From: Aplectana chamaeleonis
Taxonomy: Eukaryota > Nematoda > Chromadorea > Rhabditida > Cosmocercidae
Direction: 5' to 3'
Length of the DNA: 64,000 bases
Assembly: GCA_029168955.1 (NCBI GenBank)
Contig: JAPDOI010000193.1
Location: 1,178,001-1,242,000 of the forward strand
Under the pieces are notes generated by a model. It searched no databases, was not told the DNA's origin, and worked only from the letters and a program-made list of their open reading frames with translations. Made by a program: the position numbers and the translations under genes. Position 1 is the stretch's first letter; each line of letters starts with the position of its first letter. Positions 38,785-49,165 of this stretch are shown here, piece after piece.

Positions 38785-39330
38785 ATGCATCGAGTTATGT
38801 TGCTGGATTCCGAAGAACGCGCAACGATGTGACGTTCTCCATCGCACAGGTAGCACCATCCGGTCGTAATCGAGCGTTCGCACAACGCTGTATTTCAGCA
38901 TTTGAAGGATTCTGAAGCATACTGTGCACTCCGATTCCATGGCCGTCACCGACAGGTGTCCGCTAATGAAGAGCGACGGATTTTGAAGGATGCTTCAAAC
39001 AGCTCGTCGTTTGTCAATCACATTCGCGCAGACCTAACGTCGGCATGGATCGTGAAGAGACTTCGCGTGCACTGTCGAAGGCTGGCGCAAATTCGATAGC
39101 ATATGCTATAAAATTGGTGCACCGAGTTTGCGCCAACCTACAGCAGTGAGAGCGAAGTCTCTTCACGGTCCATGCCGAAGTTACAACTACGTCATCCGAG
39201 ATCTACGGTTCCGAGGGTGATTTCAAGCAGCACCCACATCAGGAGAGAAAAGACGTGATGAAAACCCCACGACTCACCGGACGTCACAAGGCTGTGCGAC
39301 TAGAGTATGCTGAATGTAATCATTCGCAGC
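38785..39330 (+). pseudogene. Tc3-like transposase N-terminus, split by an H-family MITE
   Basis: The frame from ATG 38785 reads MLLDSEERAT, and after a shift VIERSHNAVFQHLKDSEAY, GRHRQVSANEERRILKDASN and SSSFVNHIRADL. After the MITE (39037-39181) it continues LQLRHPRSTVP, then HIRREKT with stops, then in the next frame MKTPRLTGRHKAVRLEYAE. These are the paired helix-turn-helix DNA-binding parts of Tc3/mariner transposases (NxxRRILxxASNS, THIRREKM, LTxRHKxxRLEFA). The DDE catalytic domain is absent. The relic is inactive. Confidence 0.75.
39037..39181. mobile_element. H-family hairpin MITE, copy 2 (145 bp)
   Basis: It begins ACGTCGGCATGGATCGTGAA and ends with the near-inverse TTCACGGTCCATGCCGAAGT. 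It is flanked by TA (39035-39036 and 39182-39183). Removing it with one TA restores the Leu-Gln-Leu reading of the surrounding transposase relic, which proves the TA duplication. Confidence 0.9.
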
Positions 39331-39929
39331 TACACTTACAAGGGAAAAACTACCGGACGAGTTGTCTGGCGCGCGTCTCTAATCGGCGCGAAATTCAAAC
39401 GCGGGTTTAGCGCACTCTGCCTCTTGCATCTGCCCTCACCAGCTGATTTCGAGCCATCTCGGCTCGGAAACGTCATTCTTCGCCTTATTCTGCTTTTTCT
39501 TCTACTATTCTGACAATCTGACAAGAGACTGGACAAAGGTAAGAAGGTTTCACACTAGTGCCTTACAGACTCTTTGTTCCCAAAAATAAATAATCAGGTC
39601 GTGTTTTCGAATGAAAAGAAGTTTGACTTGGACGGACAGGACGTCTCAAAGTTTTAGTGGCGCGATCTCCGGAAGAATTCAGTCAACTTCAGGCACTGTG
39701 GCGCGATGCACCTGGCCACGCCCATCTCACCGTGCCGCACGAAATTTGAGCACCTGTCCACTCAGACATTCGGACAGCGCGGCGCTGGGGCGCGAACAGC
39801 GCGAGGCGGCGCCCCCATCCGAGCCTGGCGCTGTTCGCGCCCCAGCGCGAGGCTAAAATCTGTTCTCGGCGCCGGGCTGGGTCAATTCGGCAGAATAGCG
39901 CGGGGCCAGCGACTTCTATCACGTCGTCG
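39331..39929. other. No supported gene; GC-rich hairpin inside
   Basis: At about 39784-39848, CGCTGGGGCGCGAACAGCGC is followed 25 bp later by its perfect inverse. ORFs across it on both strands are by-products of GC-rich sequence. Confidence 0.5.
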
Positions 39930-41890
39930 TATCCACTTCTCTGGAAAGTGCTTAACCACCGGAGGCCGGCTGGCGTGACGCATGCGACGAAATTCTGCGG
40001 CGCGCGCGTTTTTACGATTGGAGCACGATTATACACTCGATCAAAATCGTATACAGGTGAGAGAATGTGATATACAGGCGAAACGAAGCCTTGCTCTGCT
40101 TAATACACTACAGATGAGCCTCGGAAAGTAAAAACAATGCAATACGTGGTATAAACACTAAATTTCACACTTCTCTAAGGTTAAGGGGCGAAACTAGTCT
40201 AAGCTCTTCCTATTACGGAAGCAACATCAATAACAAGGGATGGTTGCACATATAAGGTGGAGTTTCGAGATGCAACTTTGATATTTTCAAGGGGGAGGAC
40301 AGTGCTCCAATATTCCATACTCAGAATCTGCTAAGTGCCTCATATATTCACAGGAGATTTGCAAAAGTGGACATTTCCATAGCATAGCCAACAGAAAAGG
40401 CGTACACGAATGACAATTTTCAGGGCGTTCAAAAAAAATTCTCGGATTGAGCCTAAAACTCGTTTCTGGGGCTTGTTTTGGGTGCTAATTACGAATCTGA
40501 GGCCCACTTGTCAATATTTGAAAAATTTCATCTGACTCGGTCCGCAGCTTCGAAGTGGGTGAAATTTTGCTGCTCAAACGCGACTTTTGACGATTTCGAG
40601 AATGCTACGATCAAATCGCCTCAAAACTTGCACATAGGGATTATTCGGGCTGTCTCACACTCCAAGTCTGGCGAGGAATGGACCCCAGATTCGGGTTCAG
40701 CGCCCTAAATAACACCAATTTGAATGTTTTGCGCCAATTCCGGATTTTTTTTCTGAACGCTCCGAAAAATCCCTGATACTTTACTTTTTTGTGACGCAAT
40801 GTGAATGCCATTTTTGAAATCCGCGCAGTTAGTTAGCCAATTTCAAGCGCAGGTAATTTATTTTCTGTCACAGACCTACAGCAACGACAACATGGTTTTC
40901 CAAATCGTCACCGGAAGATGACAAGCCTCCCTTGTAACAGAACCCACGAGACCAATCTTAACAGCTGTTAAAACTAGTCTATTGCTCCTCTGCTGTGCTC
41001 GGTTTATCTTTCGAGACGGTTCCCCACTGTCAAGTAGTAGAATGTGAAAAGCATTGAGCGAATAAGGAATATTGAATGTTGTCTAATGAATCGTTTTTCA
41101 TGCCCTTTCTAAGGCAGTGAGGCTCAGTCCCTCTCAAAAGCTCAGAGATTACGAGTAATACTGGAGCTCTGAAGGAGTAAGGGTGTAGTTCATGAGGTTT
41201 TGCTCTGCAGAAATGTTTCTCAAAACCATCAATCGAATCACCCAAGTTCCGCTTGTCTATCCAAGTTTGATGTTGCTACTAGCGTGATTTATTCCTAAGA
41301 AATCCGATCTCATATCTAGTTTTCTGAGGTTGAAATGTATCGAACTCCAAGACGGACTGTGATGATGGAGAAGAATAATCAGACTTTCTGCTAACAGGCA
41401 GGCTAGAAAATTTCCTATAGTTCTAGGACTGATTAATGACGGTGGAATGACCTTGCATGAGTGGAATCACTTATTTGAGAATTGGAAGAAAATGATCTCC
41501 TTAAATCAGTTCAAAGGACGTTATTAATGGTCTGTTCTATACACTTTTAGCTCCTCATATGCTGTTGAGATTGGTCTCGTGGGTTCTCACAGTGATGTTG
41601 CTTCTGAAATAGGAAGAGCTGAGAGTAGTTTCGCCTCTTAACCTTAGAGAAGTGTGAAATTTAGTGTTCATACCATATTGTATTATTTTTACTTCCCGAG
41701 TTTCGTCAGTAGAGTGTTAAGAAGAGCTAGGTACACGTTTCGCCTGTATATCACATTCTCTCGCACATACGGGATTTTGGTTGAGTGTATAATCGTGCTC
41801 CAATCGCACAAACGCGCGCGCCGCAGATTTGCGTCACACGCGCTGCGCCAGCCGGCCTCCGGTGGTTAAGCACTTTCACTTCTCTGTTCA
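39930..41890. mobile_element. Foldback element, about 2 kb
   Basis: The left arm (39945-40215) and right arm (41588-41885) are inverted, with pairs such as AAGTGCTTAACCACCGGAGG, CACACTTCTCTAAGGTTAAG and CTCTTCCTATTACGGAAGCA-like. A second inverted pair lies inside (ACCCACGAGACCAATCT at about 40945 and its inverse at about 41565). The interior holds a family R copy (40430-40790). No transposase. Confidence 0.8.
40430..40790. repeat. Copy of repeat family R
   Basis: It carries GGGTGCTAATTACGAATCTG and ATTCGGGTTCAGCGCCCTAA, and ends with ACGCTCCGAAAAATCCCTGA, as in other members. It lies inside the 39.9-41.9 kb foldback. Confidence 0.65.
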
Positions 41891-42053
41891 TTATTATCAA
41901 TACTGGCTGGTATTATCATATCATTAGATTAACTATATATCATCAGCATTATGACTTAATAACTATCGATATTTTATTCTCATCTTCAATCGTCATAGAA
42001 TGAATTTTCGTCGTAATAACATGTTTTTTTTTAACATTTTCATGTACTGGCGT

Positions 42054-42252
42054 TTGGTACTCTTTCGGAATAGACGACCCACTAGAGAAATTTCATGAGA
42101 AATGACCATCCCACTAAAGCCGTCGAATGATTTATTCTTTTTCAAACACTTTCAACTGTTTGACTTGATCAACCGAGCGGTAGGTCATGCCCGAACAATT
42201 GCTAATTTCATTGTATTCTTCAGCGGGTCGTCTATTCCGAAAGAGCACCCAG
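42054..42252. mobile_element. MITE-like element with about 25-bp inverted ends
   Basis: GGTACTCTTTCGGAATAGACGACCC at the left and GGGTCGTCTATTCCGAAAGAGCACC at the right are inverted. The inside is non-coding. Confidence 0.6.
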
Positions 42253-42607
42253 TGTTTTTCATACACTGTTTTCCATTCACAAGCAATCAATACCCTAAAT
42301 TACAATACACGTACTTGATGAATACACGATGGCAGGTCCAGACACTTGTAATTGGTTATACTCTTATTTATATCTGTTGAGAGATACAAAACTGACGAAA
42401 AATGGAACTTCATAACTTCATTTATAACATTGAAGGGACTCCCATTGAGATCACTGATAAGATAACTGATCTTGGTTTCGTCATCACCGGGAGTCTTAGC
42501 TTCGATGCGCATTGTGAGGTCACGTCGAGAAAGGCTACTGTTGCAGTGAATAAGATATTCAGAGCTTTGGCAACACGTAATCCATCTGTGCTTATAAGAG
42601 CCTACAC

Positions 42608-43741
42608 GAAAAAACTCCACATGGAGTGATTGATGTCCGTTTGATGAGTCTCCATAACGTCGACTCCACAGATCCACCACGCGTAGGTTGAACATCTTGG
42701 ATGCCTGTACCCTGATGACATCACTATCGTTTGCACGGACCCAGTTATTGACCGAGCCACTGCCACCATGAACAACTACTTACGGACGTTGGCTGTGTAT
42801 CTCAAATCAAAGTTGCTGACTGTGTCTGCCTCCAAGTCAAGTGTCACACTATGTACGACGGCTACTATCGAACATCGTCTTCATCCCAAGGTCACCTGGG
42901 ATGGCCACGAGCTGCCACTGTCTAAGCATCCTCGACTACTGGGAGTCTTCCTGTATCCCTCGCTACGATTTCATGAGAATGCGCGTATATGTGCTGCCTC
43001 AGCCAACCCGCGCAATAACATTCTTCGCGCACTGGCTGGAACCACCTGGGGCAGCGCGAAGGAAGTGCTACGTATGACATATAGGGCCATGGTGCAGCCG
43101 GTCCAGGAATATGGTGCCCCTATATGGACCAGACATCTCTCTGAATCCTCTTGGTGCAGATTGCAGAGAACACAGAATGCTGCCCTCAGGCTTATCACTG
43201 GATGTCACAAGTCGACGCCTATTCCGCATCTTCATCAGGAAACCGGCCTACTTCCCGTGAAAGAGCACTGCTTACTCCAGTCTCAGCAATTTCTAATAAG
43301 TATTGTCAAGAGCCCGACCCATCCAAATTACCATCTTCTGTCGTCTGGCCCCCACCCAAGAAGCATACGCACGCCGCTCAGTGCTTCTCTGTCTGCAGTC
43401 GATCAACAACGCTGGGCTACATCCGAGCTATCGCGAAGAAGACTCCAGATGGCTGAGCATACGCGGTCCGTGGCAGAGTACCTATCTGATGCTCAGCCCA
43501 ACTTAATCTATGGCGGCGTGCCCCCGCGAGTCGACGACAGCGAAGCTGGACTACCGAGACGTAACCGAACAATCCTCGCTGGTCTGCGATGCGGTCACTT
43601 CAGATATCTAAAGGCCTACACTCATCGGATTGATCAGTCAGTCCCAGATAAATGCCCCGATTGTGAATGTGCTGGACATGATTCATTGCATCTATTTTCA
43701 TGTCTGATGCGATGCTCTTTTCATGGCTGACAAGAAGAAGA
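42608..43741 (+). mobile_element. A-related LINE (A5), 5' truncated, inserted in family D
   Basis: It is flanked by the exact 11-bp duplication AGAGCCTACAC (42597-42607 and 43742-43752) and ends (AAG)n. It carries the RT C-terminal half, starting at YPDDITIVCTDP (YADD position mutated to YPDD). The first about 90 bp (42608-42695) read in reverse as VVDLWSRRYG, which resembles the VDLW motif at the 3' end of family A. This suggests an inverted piece at the 5' junction. Confidence 0.85.
42700..43714 (+). pseudogene. A5 RT C-terminal half and zinc knuckle
   Basis: The open frame from 42768 (320 codons) has LKSKLLTVSASKSSVTLCTT, LLGVFLYPSLRFHENA, ILRALAGTTWGSAKEVL, VQEYGAPIWTRHLSESSWCR, TQNAALRLITGCHKSTPIPH, LPVKEHCLLQSQQFLISIVK and CPDCECAGHDSLHLFSC. 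It is clearly diverged from A1-A4 in sequence but has the same order. It lacks endonuclease and RT core, so it is not mobile. The frame itself is intact, implying a fairly young insertion. Confidence 0.85.
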
Positions 43742-44401
43742 AGAGCCTACACCACCTACGTGAGGCCAATGCTTGAATATGGCACGCCGGTGTTTAATCC
43801 CTACAAAGTGAAGGACATCAACTGTTTGGAGAAAGTCCAAAGCAATTTCACAAGGAAATTGTTTATTAGGATGCATGGTTTCGTTTATGGCCGCATACCC
43901 GACTCCGTGCAGAGAAATGAGCTATTTCATTTGAAACCGTTATCCCTCAGAAGAGTAGAGAATGACTTACTTCTTCTCCACAAGATCCTGTTTGGCGTAG
44001 ATTTCGGTCTTAAACCTGAGGACCTTGTGACAACGAGAGAGTCAACCACTAGGGGTGGCCCCATCAAACTCCACCGTTACACATCTAACCTCAACTGCAG
44101 GCGTCACTTTTTCATCAACAGAATAATACTCATTTTGAGAACCTTGGTAGAAATCATTCCATTCCTTCCAACTTTACGTCACTCAAAAATTTCAATCGAG
44201 AAAAATTTGAGCTGGCTGATCGTACTAGTAGCCCTTCCTGACTGGCTGGATAGCTTTTGATTCCTTTCTTTAGGTTTATTATTACAGCAATGCGCTTTTC
44301 TTTTCTGTTCCGCTATGTTGTTTTTTTCTAGTTTCCATGCTTTCAACTTCCTATGGTTCATTCGTATTTCGCGGTCGTTTTGAACATTGTTTTTGACTAT
44401 C

Positions 44402-44546
44402 GTCGATCACTGTTCGAGAGATCGCCGCGTCGAACACATGGGGCACGCACGCAAGCGAGGAGGTAGTGATAGGATCATTACTTACCTCCTCGCTTGCGTG
44501 CGTGCCACATGTGTTCGACGCGGCGATCTCTCGAGCAGTGATCGAT
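44402..44546. repeat. 145-bp palindrome next to A4
   Basis: The left half (GATCGCCGCGTCGAACACAT, GGCACGCACGCAAGCGAGGA) and right half are inverted with very few mismatches around a short centre near 44475. LINE A4 begins 22 bp to the right. Confidence 0.85.
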
Positions 44547-44602
44547 CATACATAGGCTTGCCTATGTCTTCTTCTTCTTCTGCAGCCACAGAGAGGGTCC
44601 TG

Positions 44603-46392
44603 TCATAGACTGAGGAACTGAGCCACAAGCGTCGGATTCGTCCACAGATCTACTGTTGTTAACGATGTCGGTCTCATCGGGCAGTTGAAAAGGTGCGCAG
44701 TAGTATGCCCTTTATTACCACAATCCGGGCACTCGTCAGGTCTGCTGCTATCGATCTTATGTAAATAAGACATAAGCATGGGGAGTGCCCGCAGCGCAAC
44801 GAGGCAAGTGCACCTGGCACGCCTACCGAGTTCCATCTCGGTTTCGCTGACCTCAGGCGGCACGACTCCGAGAATGGAGTTTACGGCGGTCTTGCATAAG
44901 TGATCCCTGACGAATTGGATATGCTCAGCACGTAAGAGACGGAGGCGTTCTTGTTGTGCGTTAGTCCATCTCTGTATATTGATTTTCGTGGAGCATCAGC
45001 AAACGGCTTTCTTATACCTCTCTCTCACGGGGTCTAATACTCTTCGCGACGGATGATTTGGCTGCTTCAGAATGTTTATGTACAGCTGTTGTGCGTGGAG
45101 TTGGCAGTGGTCCTTAACTGGCAGGATGCGAGCTTCGGCATGTAGGTGCTCTATTGGAGAGCTTTAGAACAGCCTGTTGCGATTCGCAATGCTCCATTTT
45201 GGATGCGCTGCAGCTTGGACCAGGATGTGTCCGACACGATATGCTGCCAGACTGGTGCAGCATACTCCAGGGCGGGCTGTACGATGACCTTGTACGTGGT
45301 CAGGATCGTTTCTTTACTGCATCCCCAGGACGTTCCGCCGAGAGCACGTAGGACGTTAAGTCTTGTTTTCACTGCAGCTTGCTTCTGCTCAGTGTTCTTA
45401 TGAAACCTCAGCGAAGGGTCCAACACGAGTCCGAGCAGCTTAGGGAATCGGGCGGCCGGCAGGCGAGTTTCGTCCCATTTCACCATGGGATGAGCACCAG
45501 TGCTCCGCAGGAACAGTGGAAAAGACTGTGACGGATGATTTAGCGGCAGAGACCGTAAGCATCTTGCTATCGAGAAAACATTTCAACTCGATCAAGTAGT
45601 CATTGATCTTACTGGCAGCTACATTTATGTCGCGATCCCGGCATAGTATAGTAATATCATCCGCATATGCAACGACCTTGATGTCTTGGGATGGAACGGG
45701 TAGATCTTCAATATACAGACTAAAAAGAGCAGGCGATAAAACTCCTCCTTGAGGTACGCCGGCGGCGATTGGGATGCTATTGGAGACGTGCCCTTGAAAT
45801 AGCACATTTGCCCGACGTCCTTTGGTGAATGCGGTTATCCACCGCTTCTGCCAGGGCGGAATGGTAGACCTTAACAGGCTCTCCGACAAAATGCCCAAGT
45901 TTACAGTGTCAAAAGCCTTCGTTAGATCGAGGGCTACACCTACGGTTCGCTGAGGTTTCATGGCATTGAAGCCGTCCAAAACATAGCTCACAATTTCCAG
46001 TAGGGCCGTAGTGGTGGAATGTAGCTTACGGAAACCATGTTGATGCTTTTGTTTGCTATTGTGTTCGGAGAGCTCCTCCACAGCCAATTTTTCCGCAACT
46101 TTGGCAATAGGTGAGAGAAGACTGATTGGCCTGTAACCTTTGCCGTGGATGGTGATTTACCCGGCTTAGGCAATGGGATGACGCGTGCTACTTTCCAATC
46201 TTGAGGTAATGTACAGGTCCGAAACGATGTATTAATGACGTCAGCGAGCAGGGGTAGTAGTTCACTTGGCAGTCTCTTTAGAACTGCTGGGCTCAAGCCA
46301 TCTGGCCCTACTGCCTTCGAGTTACTCATTTCCTTGATAACCTTCTCGACCTGAGCGGGCGTGACTGCATCATCTTCAGCCATAAGTGGCAA
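44603..46392 (-). pseudogene. A4 reverse transcriptase and C-terminus, frameshifted
   Basis: Segments: 46392-45988 (DDAVTPAQVEKVIKEMSNSK, VIPLPKPGKSPST), 46087-45440 (HGFRKLHSTTTALLEIVSYV, VALDLTKAFDTVNLGIL, GVPQGGVLSPALFSLYIEDL, VVAYADDITILCRD), 45486-45151 (LPAARFPKLLGLVLDPSLRF, SWGCSKETILTTYKVIVQPA) and 44863-44603 (CPDCGNKGHTTAHLFNCP). The YADD box is intact. Shifts near 46130, 45480 and 45165 and in the 45000 region prevent one continuous product. Confidence 0.88.
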
Positions 46393-46444
46393 TTTACAGA
46401 GTTCCCGAACAGTTATTCTATTCTGCTTCTCTCTTTTGTTTTAG

Positions 46445-47815
46445 TTATGAAAAATGCTTCCCAAGAGCATTTGCGGCCTCTTTCCCTGACTTAAAGACTC
46501 CGCCGTCGAATTCAATCGTGGAATTGTTGGCGGAGGTGAACTTTCCGGAGATCCTTTTCAAAGCCTTCCACGTTGCTGCAGCATCACTCCTGAAGTTCAT
46601 CTTCTCAGTGAACTTTTCCCAAGATTCTTTCTTGTGCCTATCAAGGTCCATCCTGATCTCATTATCCAGCTCGGCAATGTCTGGGTCAAGATGATCAGCA
46701 GCTCTCTTTGCGTCCCTTGTTCTTATCTTCCGCAGTGTCTCCCTGGTGACATTGGGAAAGAAGGTCTTGACGCGACCTTCAGGGATCGCAGCTTTCATCG
46801 CCTTCCGGATGGCATCAGAGAAAAGACGCTCTTTCTGGTGCACATCGCCATTCCAAGGATATTCAGCCACTCGGTGGAGTGCAACCTCTCTGAACAGGCT
46901 CCAGTCTGCAAGGCCTAAATTGAGATAAGAACGATGACGAACACCTGTATAGGGAGCAAGAGAGTTAGAGAGATCGCTATTGACAAAGACCGGAATGTGA
47001 TCACTGGAAAGAGTTGTGGATGTAGCCCATGAGCAGGCATTAGAGAGATTAGAAGAGACAAGGGAGATGTCTGGGCTGGAAGATCGGCCGTAGGCAGGGA
47101 GACGAGTGGGCTGGTCATCGTTAAGGATAACCAGATCGCACTCCTCCGCCCATTCTTCGACGTCATTTCCTCTAGCATCAGAGTCAAGCGATGAGCAGAA
47201 CGTGTGAGCATTGAAGTCACCCGCAAAGACAATTGAGGGAGATAGAGAGCAGTCATACAGCTGCTTGAGTAGAGGGATAGGGTTGTAGGTTGGTGGACAG
47301 GATGTAGGAGGAGGAATGTATATATTGAAAAGAGAAAGTGGAGTTTTTAGAGGTAGATGGATGGGGATGTACTCGAGAGTGCCATCCACTGGAGTGTTTG
47401 GAATGATGTGAGAGGGAAGAGACGACAGAACAAAAGTAGAGACTCCGCCTCCCTGAGATGACCTAGGAGTATGATAAGCAGTATAGCCCGGGATGTTTGG
47501 ATGTCGAGAGGTAGCAGAGGGAGAGAGTTTGGTTTCCTGAACCATGATAACATCCGGGTGATGAGTACGGGCAAAGAGAGATAATTCAGAAAGCTTGGCG
47601 CGAAGGCCGTTGAGATTGATATGTACAATAGAGAGGGGGCGGTTGGTAGATGAGGAATTTGAGTTACTGGAGGCGGAGCACACAATACAACGAAAGGAAG
47701 AATCGTGGTGCCTCACAGAGCTGGGACCCGAACAAGAGAAGTGCACTCCACCTTTCGCATCCAAAACATTGGACGCTGGTTCCATACCAATTGACATCTC
47801 TGTCGCATGTGGCAC
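46445..47815 (-). CDS. A4 endonuclease domain ORF (456 codons)
   Basis: A single open minus frame. Residues about 30-50 give the last part of the zinc finger (GVHFSCSG, SSFRCIVCS). Then come the endonuclease motifs RPLSIVHINLNGLRAKLSEL (Asn), VIMVQETKLSPSA (Glu), GGGVSTFVLSSLPSH, IVFAGDFNAHTFCSSLDSDA (Asp/Asn) and LSSDHIPVFVNSDL (Asp-His). The linker to RT follows: GRVKTFFPNVTRETL, MDLDRHKKESWEKFTEKM and NNSTIEFDGGVFKSG. All catalytic residues of the APE-like nuclease are present. The first Met is probably not the true start: the element reads as one polyprotein from the 5' end, broken by a 1-nt insertion near 47745. Confidence 0.88.
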   Translation of the reverse strand: MPHATEMSIGMEPASNVLDAKGGVHFSCSGPSSVRHHDSSFRCIVCSASSNSNSSSTNRPLSIVHINLNGLRAKLSELSLFARTHHPDVIMVQETKLSPSATSRHPNIPGYTAYHTPRSSQGGGVSTFVLSSLPSHIIPNTPVDGTLEYIPIHLPLKTPLSLFNIYIPPPTSCPPTYNPIPLLKQLYDCSLSPSIVFAGDFNAHTFCSSLDSDARGNDVEEWAEECDLVILNDDQPTRLPAYGRSSSPDISLVSSNLSNACSWATSTTLSSDHIPVFVNSDLSNSLAPYTGVRHRSYLNLGLADWSLFREVALHRVAEYPWNGDVHQKERLFSDAIRKAMKAAIPEGRVKTFFPNVTRETLRKIRTRDAKRAADHLDPDIAELDNEIRMDLDRHKKESWEKFTEKMNFRSDAAATWKALKRISGKFTSANNSTIEFDGGVFKSGKEAANALGKHFS

Positions 47816-48010
47816 ATGGGTACTTCTTCTTCGCGGGTCCTGGGTTCCTCTCGACGCCGGCTCTTTGCAGTAAGATCTTCAGGAGAGCTGCGGCCAGCCA
47901 GCACCTCTCCCATGACAAAAACCCTCTCCGCGGAGGGATTGACGTCGGTTTGCACGGAGGTGGTCTTCTTTCCTCCACACTGCCACGGCACGAACGTACG
48001 ACATCTCGGC
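47745..48010 (-). pseudogene. A4 5' region: 2A-like motif and PHD-type zinc finger
   Basis: The minus frame reads FLSWERCWLAAALLKILLQR then AGVERNPGP (47835-47858) and CATCDRDVNWYGTSVQCFGC. After a +1 shift at TGGAGTGCAC (A3 has TGGGTGCAC) it continues in the endonuclease ORF with VHFSCSG...FRCIVC. Together this gives C-x2-C, C-x2-C, H-x2-C and C-x2-C in the PHD order. A Leu-rich stretch plus (D/G)VExNPGP is the 2A ribosome-skipping signature, found in other animal LINEs of CR1/L2 type ahead of similar fingers. A second shift (2 nt, near 47930) separates the only nearby ATG (MSYVRAVAVWRKEDH) from this frame; A1 has both in one frame. Confidence 0.8.
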
Positions 48011-48024
48011 AGCCTTGCCTATGT

Positions 48025-49165
48025 AATAAATAAATATATAAATATATGTAAAAGTGGGTGTGGCCAAGTGCGATACAACAGTGCCCCCCCTCCATCCCAA
48101 ATATCTAGCACCGCAAAATAAAGCTAATGACTGATTGTAGATCACTCTAAAATCATACTAAAGACAAAGGAGAAGTAAAAGGATGGGACACGTTTTCCTG
48201 TGATGAACGGATCCTGCGCGGCGAAAACTGCTGCGCGCGCGGCAAAACGTGCCGAACGCGGCGGTTAACTCGTCGCGCGCGCCATTTCTCATTGGGTCGC
48301 GCTCACGAACGAGTCGGTAGACTCTGTTCCGATACAATTGAACTCTTGTTTTCGATTATCACAGCGCGGAGCGGTGGCTTTTTTGTCGAAAACTCCTTAT
48401 CATTAATTATATTTCACCGAGGCCCACCGCTCCGCTGCTGGTGATAATCGAAACCGACAGGTCACTAGGGATGTACCAGAGCTTATTCTACTAAGCCGGT
48501 GTCGTCGTTCAGGAGGTAGCGAATAGCGAAGAAATACTGCCATGGAATACAATCTGCAGTATGTAATTAACAAATAGATGGCACACCACTTGAAAATACG
48601 AAAATGAGGAATTTTCAAATATTTGGAGCAAACACCATTTAACCGATGATCAGGAGGTTATGTCCAGAATTTCCAAACAATACCAATTCTAGTGGTCGCA
48701 ATATTATTTTCGACCGAACATTTAATGGGTTATTTGTTATGCGAAAATTCCGTTTTTGATTTTCAAAAAAAAATAGTGGGCTTCGATACGTCCATCGTAG
48801 TCGATGATTCAGATTTGGCCGACCCTGCCCGAGACGGTCCATTGAGGAGCTGATGACAAATTCTTAGCTTTTGATTGCTGGAAAGGACCGCGTTATGTGT
48901 GGTATTCAGCCGCCAAAATATACTGTAATTCTTTAAAAATCAGGAAGTAAACATCGGACCAGGTTTTCAGAAAAGAATGGAATTTTTTTTGAGTTTTGGG
49001 ACCGAAACGCAAAAGAAGAAGTGAAGCCAAACTTGGAGCTCATCTGACTAAGTAAGCACATTTGGTCGAAACGCCGCTTCCAACGAAAGTCATACCCTAT
49101 ACCAAACTTCCAACAAAATGAGGTGTGGCAGGTTTTCTCAGTTGGGCAACAAGGTAACAGCAAAA
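48025..49165. other. Intergenic with repeat fragments
   Basis: 48205-48325 (CTGCGCGGCGAAAACTGC, ATTTCTCATTGGGTCGCGCT) recurs diverged at 61775-61885. An inverted pair lies at 48351-48381 / 48421-48452 (CGATTATCACAGCGCGGAGC and its inverse). Nothing else is supported. Confidence 0.55.

Larger units (their letters stand above)
42390..44262 (+). pseudogene. LINE family D fragment, RT C-terminal half, interrupted
   Basis: The part before the insertion reads TDKITDLGFVITGSLSFDAH, VAVNKIFRALATRNP and LIRAYT. After it: TYVRPMLEYGTPVFNPYKVK, LEKVQSNFTRKLF, LSLRRVENDLLLLHKILFG, STTRGGPIKL and SNLNCRRHFFINRI. The join across the inserted A5 element is seamless once one copy of AGAGCCTACAC is removed. 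The fragment is related to 33955-34290. Confidence 0.8.
44568..48013 (-). mobile_element. LINE family A, copy A4, full length (3,446 bp)
   Basis: It is flanked by the exact 11-bp duplication CTTGCCTATGT (44557-44567 and 48014-48024). The 5' end in sense is GCTGCCGAGATGTCGTACG; the 3' end is GCAGAAGAAGAAGAAG. It serves here as the reference for the family's ends and length. Coding capacity is nearly complete but broken by several single-base shifts. Confidence 0.93.
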
